From Phragmitibacter flavus (GTDB lineage: Bacteria; Verrucomicrobiota; Verrucomicrobiia; Verrucomicrobiales; Verrucomicrobiaceae), in contig NZ_VAUV01000006.1 in the NCBI RefSeq assembly GCF_005780165.1, forward strand, positions 186,001-250,000: DNA of 64,000 nucleotides. Direction: 5' to 3'. The notes below the pieces were generated by a model. The model searched no databases and had not been told where the DNA came from. It was given only the letters and a program-made list of their open reading frames with translations. Shown piece by piece: positions 62,581 to 64,000 of this stretch. How positions within the stretch are numbered: position 1 is the first letter of the stretch; the number at the start of each line of letters is the position of its first letter. The position numbers were made by a program, and so were the translations under genes.

Positions 62581-63999
62581 TCAGAATAGCTTTAATTGCT
62601 CGTCACTTTCATCACCAGCATTTCTAATGCGGAGAACCTTTTTTGCCTCCCAATCTTCTGATGCAACAAGCGTGAGCGGCACCTCGGCTTCTTTGAGAAT
62701 CCAAATCAGTTGATTTATTTCCCAGTAGAGCGGCTCTTTAGTGTGCGCCACGGGCAGCTGAAAAACCGGGGAAAGAACAGGGTGAAGATAAAACTTCAGT
62801 CGTTGTTCACCAGATTGCTTCTTTGTTGTGTGATCGGAAACTACCAGCGCACCCCATCCCACGCACTGTTTTAAAAAACTCCATGCAATTCGATTCTCGG
62901 GTGCATCTAACTCAAGGACGTTCACCTCTAAAGAAAATCCGTTGCCCCCAGGATAAGACATTTTCTTATCTTCCCGAAGGGAACGTCTCAAATAATTTCC
63001 AAGCTTTCCGATGAAGCGTTGCCTTATATCACCACCGGGCTTATGTTCGGCAAGTTTATTATACCAAACCTTACTAGCTTCCTGTATTCCCAATGCCTGA
63101 TACTTTCTGTCGATAAACTCTCCAATCAAGGGATTGGACTGCCTCTCCCCTAATGCCTTCTTTCCCTGCTCTATTTTGAGAAACTGATTCCAGATTCCAT
63201 GACATATTCCAAGAAATGCCAGAATATTCCCACCACTGAGATCTAAAATATCTCGCTTTCCCCACCACATGAGTCGCTGACCTCGTCGGGCTGCGAGCTG
63301 CAATGCAGCCAGTGTCAGCCTTTCTTTCCGCCACCATTGGTTTTCCCAAGGATAAGGAGATTCGGTTGGTGGGGGAGCACTACGATGCTCAAGCTTACCT
63401 CTCCCACCTCCAGTTTGCCGTCCCCACGCAGCTGCAAGCACTGCTTCAAGCGGTTCTTTTATAAACAACTCTGACAAAAACGATTTCCATTCCTTACTCC
63501 AAAGTAGAGTTTCCTCTTTGTCGGTGATTGCAAGCGCTCTTTCGTAAGAACCAGCCGCAGGAGAAGGCGAACTAAAAATCGATTGGGTGCGATCTCGCTT
63601 GAGTGCTGAGCAAGAAAATACAGCCTCTAGCGGGTCAAGCCTCTGATCGATATCCTCATCCAAATAATACTTAATCCGCCGCAAAAACGCATCTTTAGCA
63701 AAAATTTCAAATGTGCCTTTCACATTCTCAGTCCTTCTCCACGCAGCATCGAAATCTGTGATGTGGTAGTCTCTTTCCTCCTCAAGGACTCCTCCTCCGA
63801 AAACGCCAAGACACCCCTCAGTATTCCAACCGTAGGGCCGCGAACCCAGTCTATAAGCCACGCGAAGATCTCGCTTTCCAAGGGCACCATTGAGCATTTG
63901 CCTGAAAGCCAATCGTAGGCTTGCCGGTAAACCAGCGGGAGCATGAACCAATTCTTCAATTTGATCAATCCTTATGAAAACGGGCACGTCATCAATCAC
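62581..63999 (-). CDS. AAA+ ATPase, ORC/CDC6-like (N-terminus beyond the window)
   Basis: 472 residues visible; the start and the Walker A loop lie outside. The visible part opens with VPVFIRIDQIEEL, a Walker B with the Asp and Glu of AAA+ proteins, followed by a sensor-1-like strand DLRVAYRLGSRPYG. This arrangement matches the ORC-CDC6-type ATPases found as lone genes in bacteria. Residues after ~150 are helical, with WSKEWKSFLSELFIKEPLEA and WWGKRDILDLSGGNILAFLG, and a C-terminal part with mixed strands that may be a winged helix. Such ATPases occur in phage-defence or plasmid-like loci. Composition suggests recent acquisition. Confidence 0.62.
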   Translation of the reverse strand: MIDDVPVFIRIDQIEELVHAPAGLPASLRLAFRQMLNGALGKRDLRVAYRLGSRPYGWNTEGCLGVFGGGVLEEERDYHITDFDAAWRRTENVKGTFEIFAKDAFLRRIKYYLDEDIDQRLDPLEAVFSCSALKRDRTQSIFSSPSPAAGSYERALAITDKEETLLWSKEWKSFLSELFIKEPLEAVLAAAWGRQTGGGRGKLEHRSAPPPTESPYPWENQWWRKERLTLAALQLAARRGQRLMWWGKRDILDLSGGNILAFLGICHGIWNQFLKIEQGKKALGERQSNPLIGEFIDRKYQALGIQEASKVWYNKLAEHKPGGDIRQRFIGKLGNYLRRSLREDKKMSYPGGNGFSLEVNVLELDAPENRIAWSFLKQCVGWGALVVSDHTTKKQSGEQRLKFYLHPVLSPVFQLPVAHTKEPLYWEINQLIWILKEAEVPLTLVASEDWEAKKVLRIRNAGDESDEQLKLF

Positions 64000-64000
64000 A

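Overview
The window reads as a chromosomal segment of a GC-rich Gram-negative bacterium, most likely a member of the Verrucomicrobiota. The support is indirect: three secreted proteins end in PEP-CTERM-type sorting tails (VPEP, hydrophobic stretch, Arg-rich end); there are outer-membrane systems (RND efflux, TonB/ExbBD with a TonB-dependent receptor, an inverse-autotransporter-like protein); and several unrelated families of intergenic inverted repeats are present. No rRNA, tRNA or CRISPR array was found. Codon and base composition are uniform and GC-rich through most of the window. Both edges (about 1-1250 and 61550-64000) and the stretch near 48.4-49.8 kb look AT-richer.

Layout. 1-1.1 kb: two small secreted or lipoprotein genes of unknown role. 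1.4-6.4 kb (minus): an ABC exporter ATPase/permease pair followed by redoxin, GNAT acetyltransferase and glycoside-hydrolase-like genes. 6.4-12 kb: a complete metal (probably Mn) uptake locus. A divergent mntR faces a substrate-binding lipoprotein, an outer-membrane barrel, an ATPase and two permeases, the first of which carries a C-terminal DtxR-like domain. 12-15.3 kb: a phosphoesterase and two PEP-CTERM proteins. 15.4-17.2 kb: an MnmC(o)-like FAD oxidoreductase next to a YtqB/MnmM-like methyltransferase, a plausible wobble-uridine modification pair. 17.2-30 kb: DUF899 and VOC proteins, MetRS, a PpiD-like chaperone with a TPR protein, a large coiled-coil/TPR protein, PIN-PhoH ATPase, an EF-hand protein and others. 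30-35.4 kb: housekeeping genes prs, rplY, pth, rpsF, ssb, rfbB-like and tmk. 35.4-39.9 kb: RND pump plus adaptor. 40.2-48.4 kb: iron/TonB region (TonB-dependent receptor, PKHD hydroxylase, PepSY membrane protein, tonB-exbB-exbD). 49-55.7 kb: PEP-CTERM protein, di-iron ferritin-like protein, hemolysin-III family protein, GDPD, and a PAS-AraC regulator divergent from xylA. 55.8-57 kb: a nonsense-interrupted ParD-like antitoxin and an intact VapBC-like pair. 57-60.2 kb: a 1056-residue inverse-autotransporter-like adhesin with a beta-helix passenger. 61.5-64 kb: an AT-richer two-gene module, an ORC/CDC6-like AAA+ ATPase (cut by the window end) plus an unidentified alpha/beta protein.

Most worth following up are the two-gene ATPase module at the right end, the permease-DtxR fusion with palindromes inside its 5' coding region, the nested inverted-repeat family seen twice (16463 and 35362), the mnm-like gene pair, the intimin-type barrel joined to a beta-helix, and the attenuator-like hairpin before the PIN-PhoH gene.
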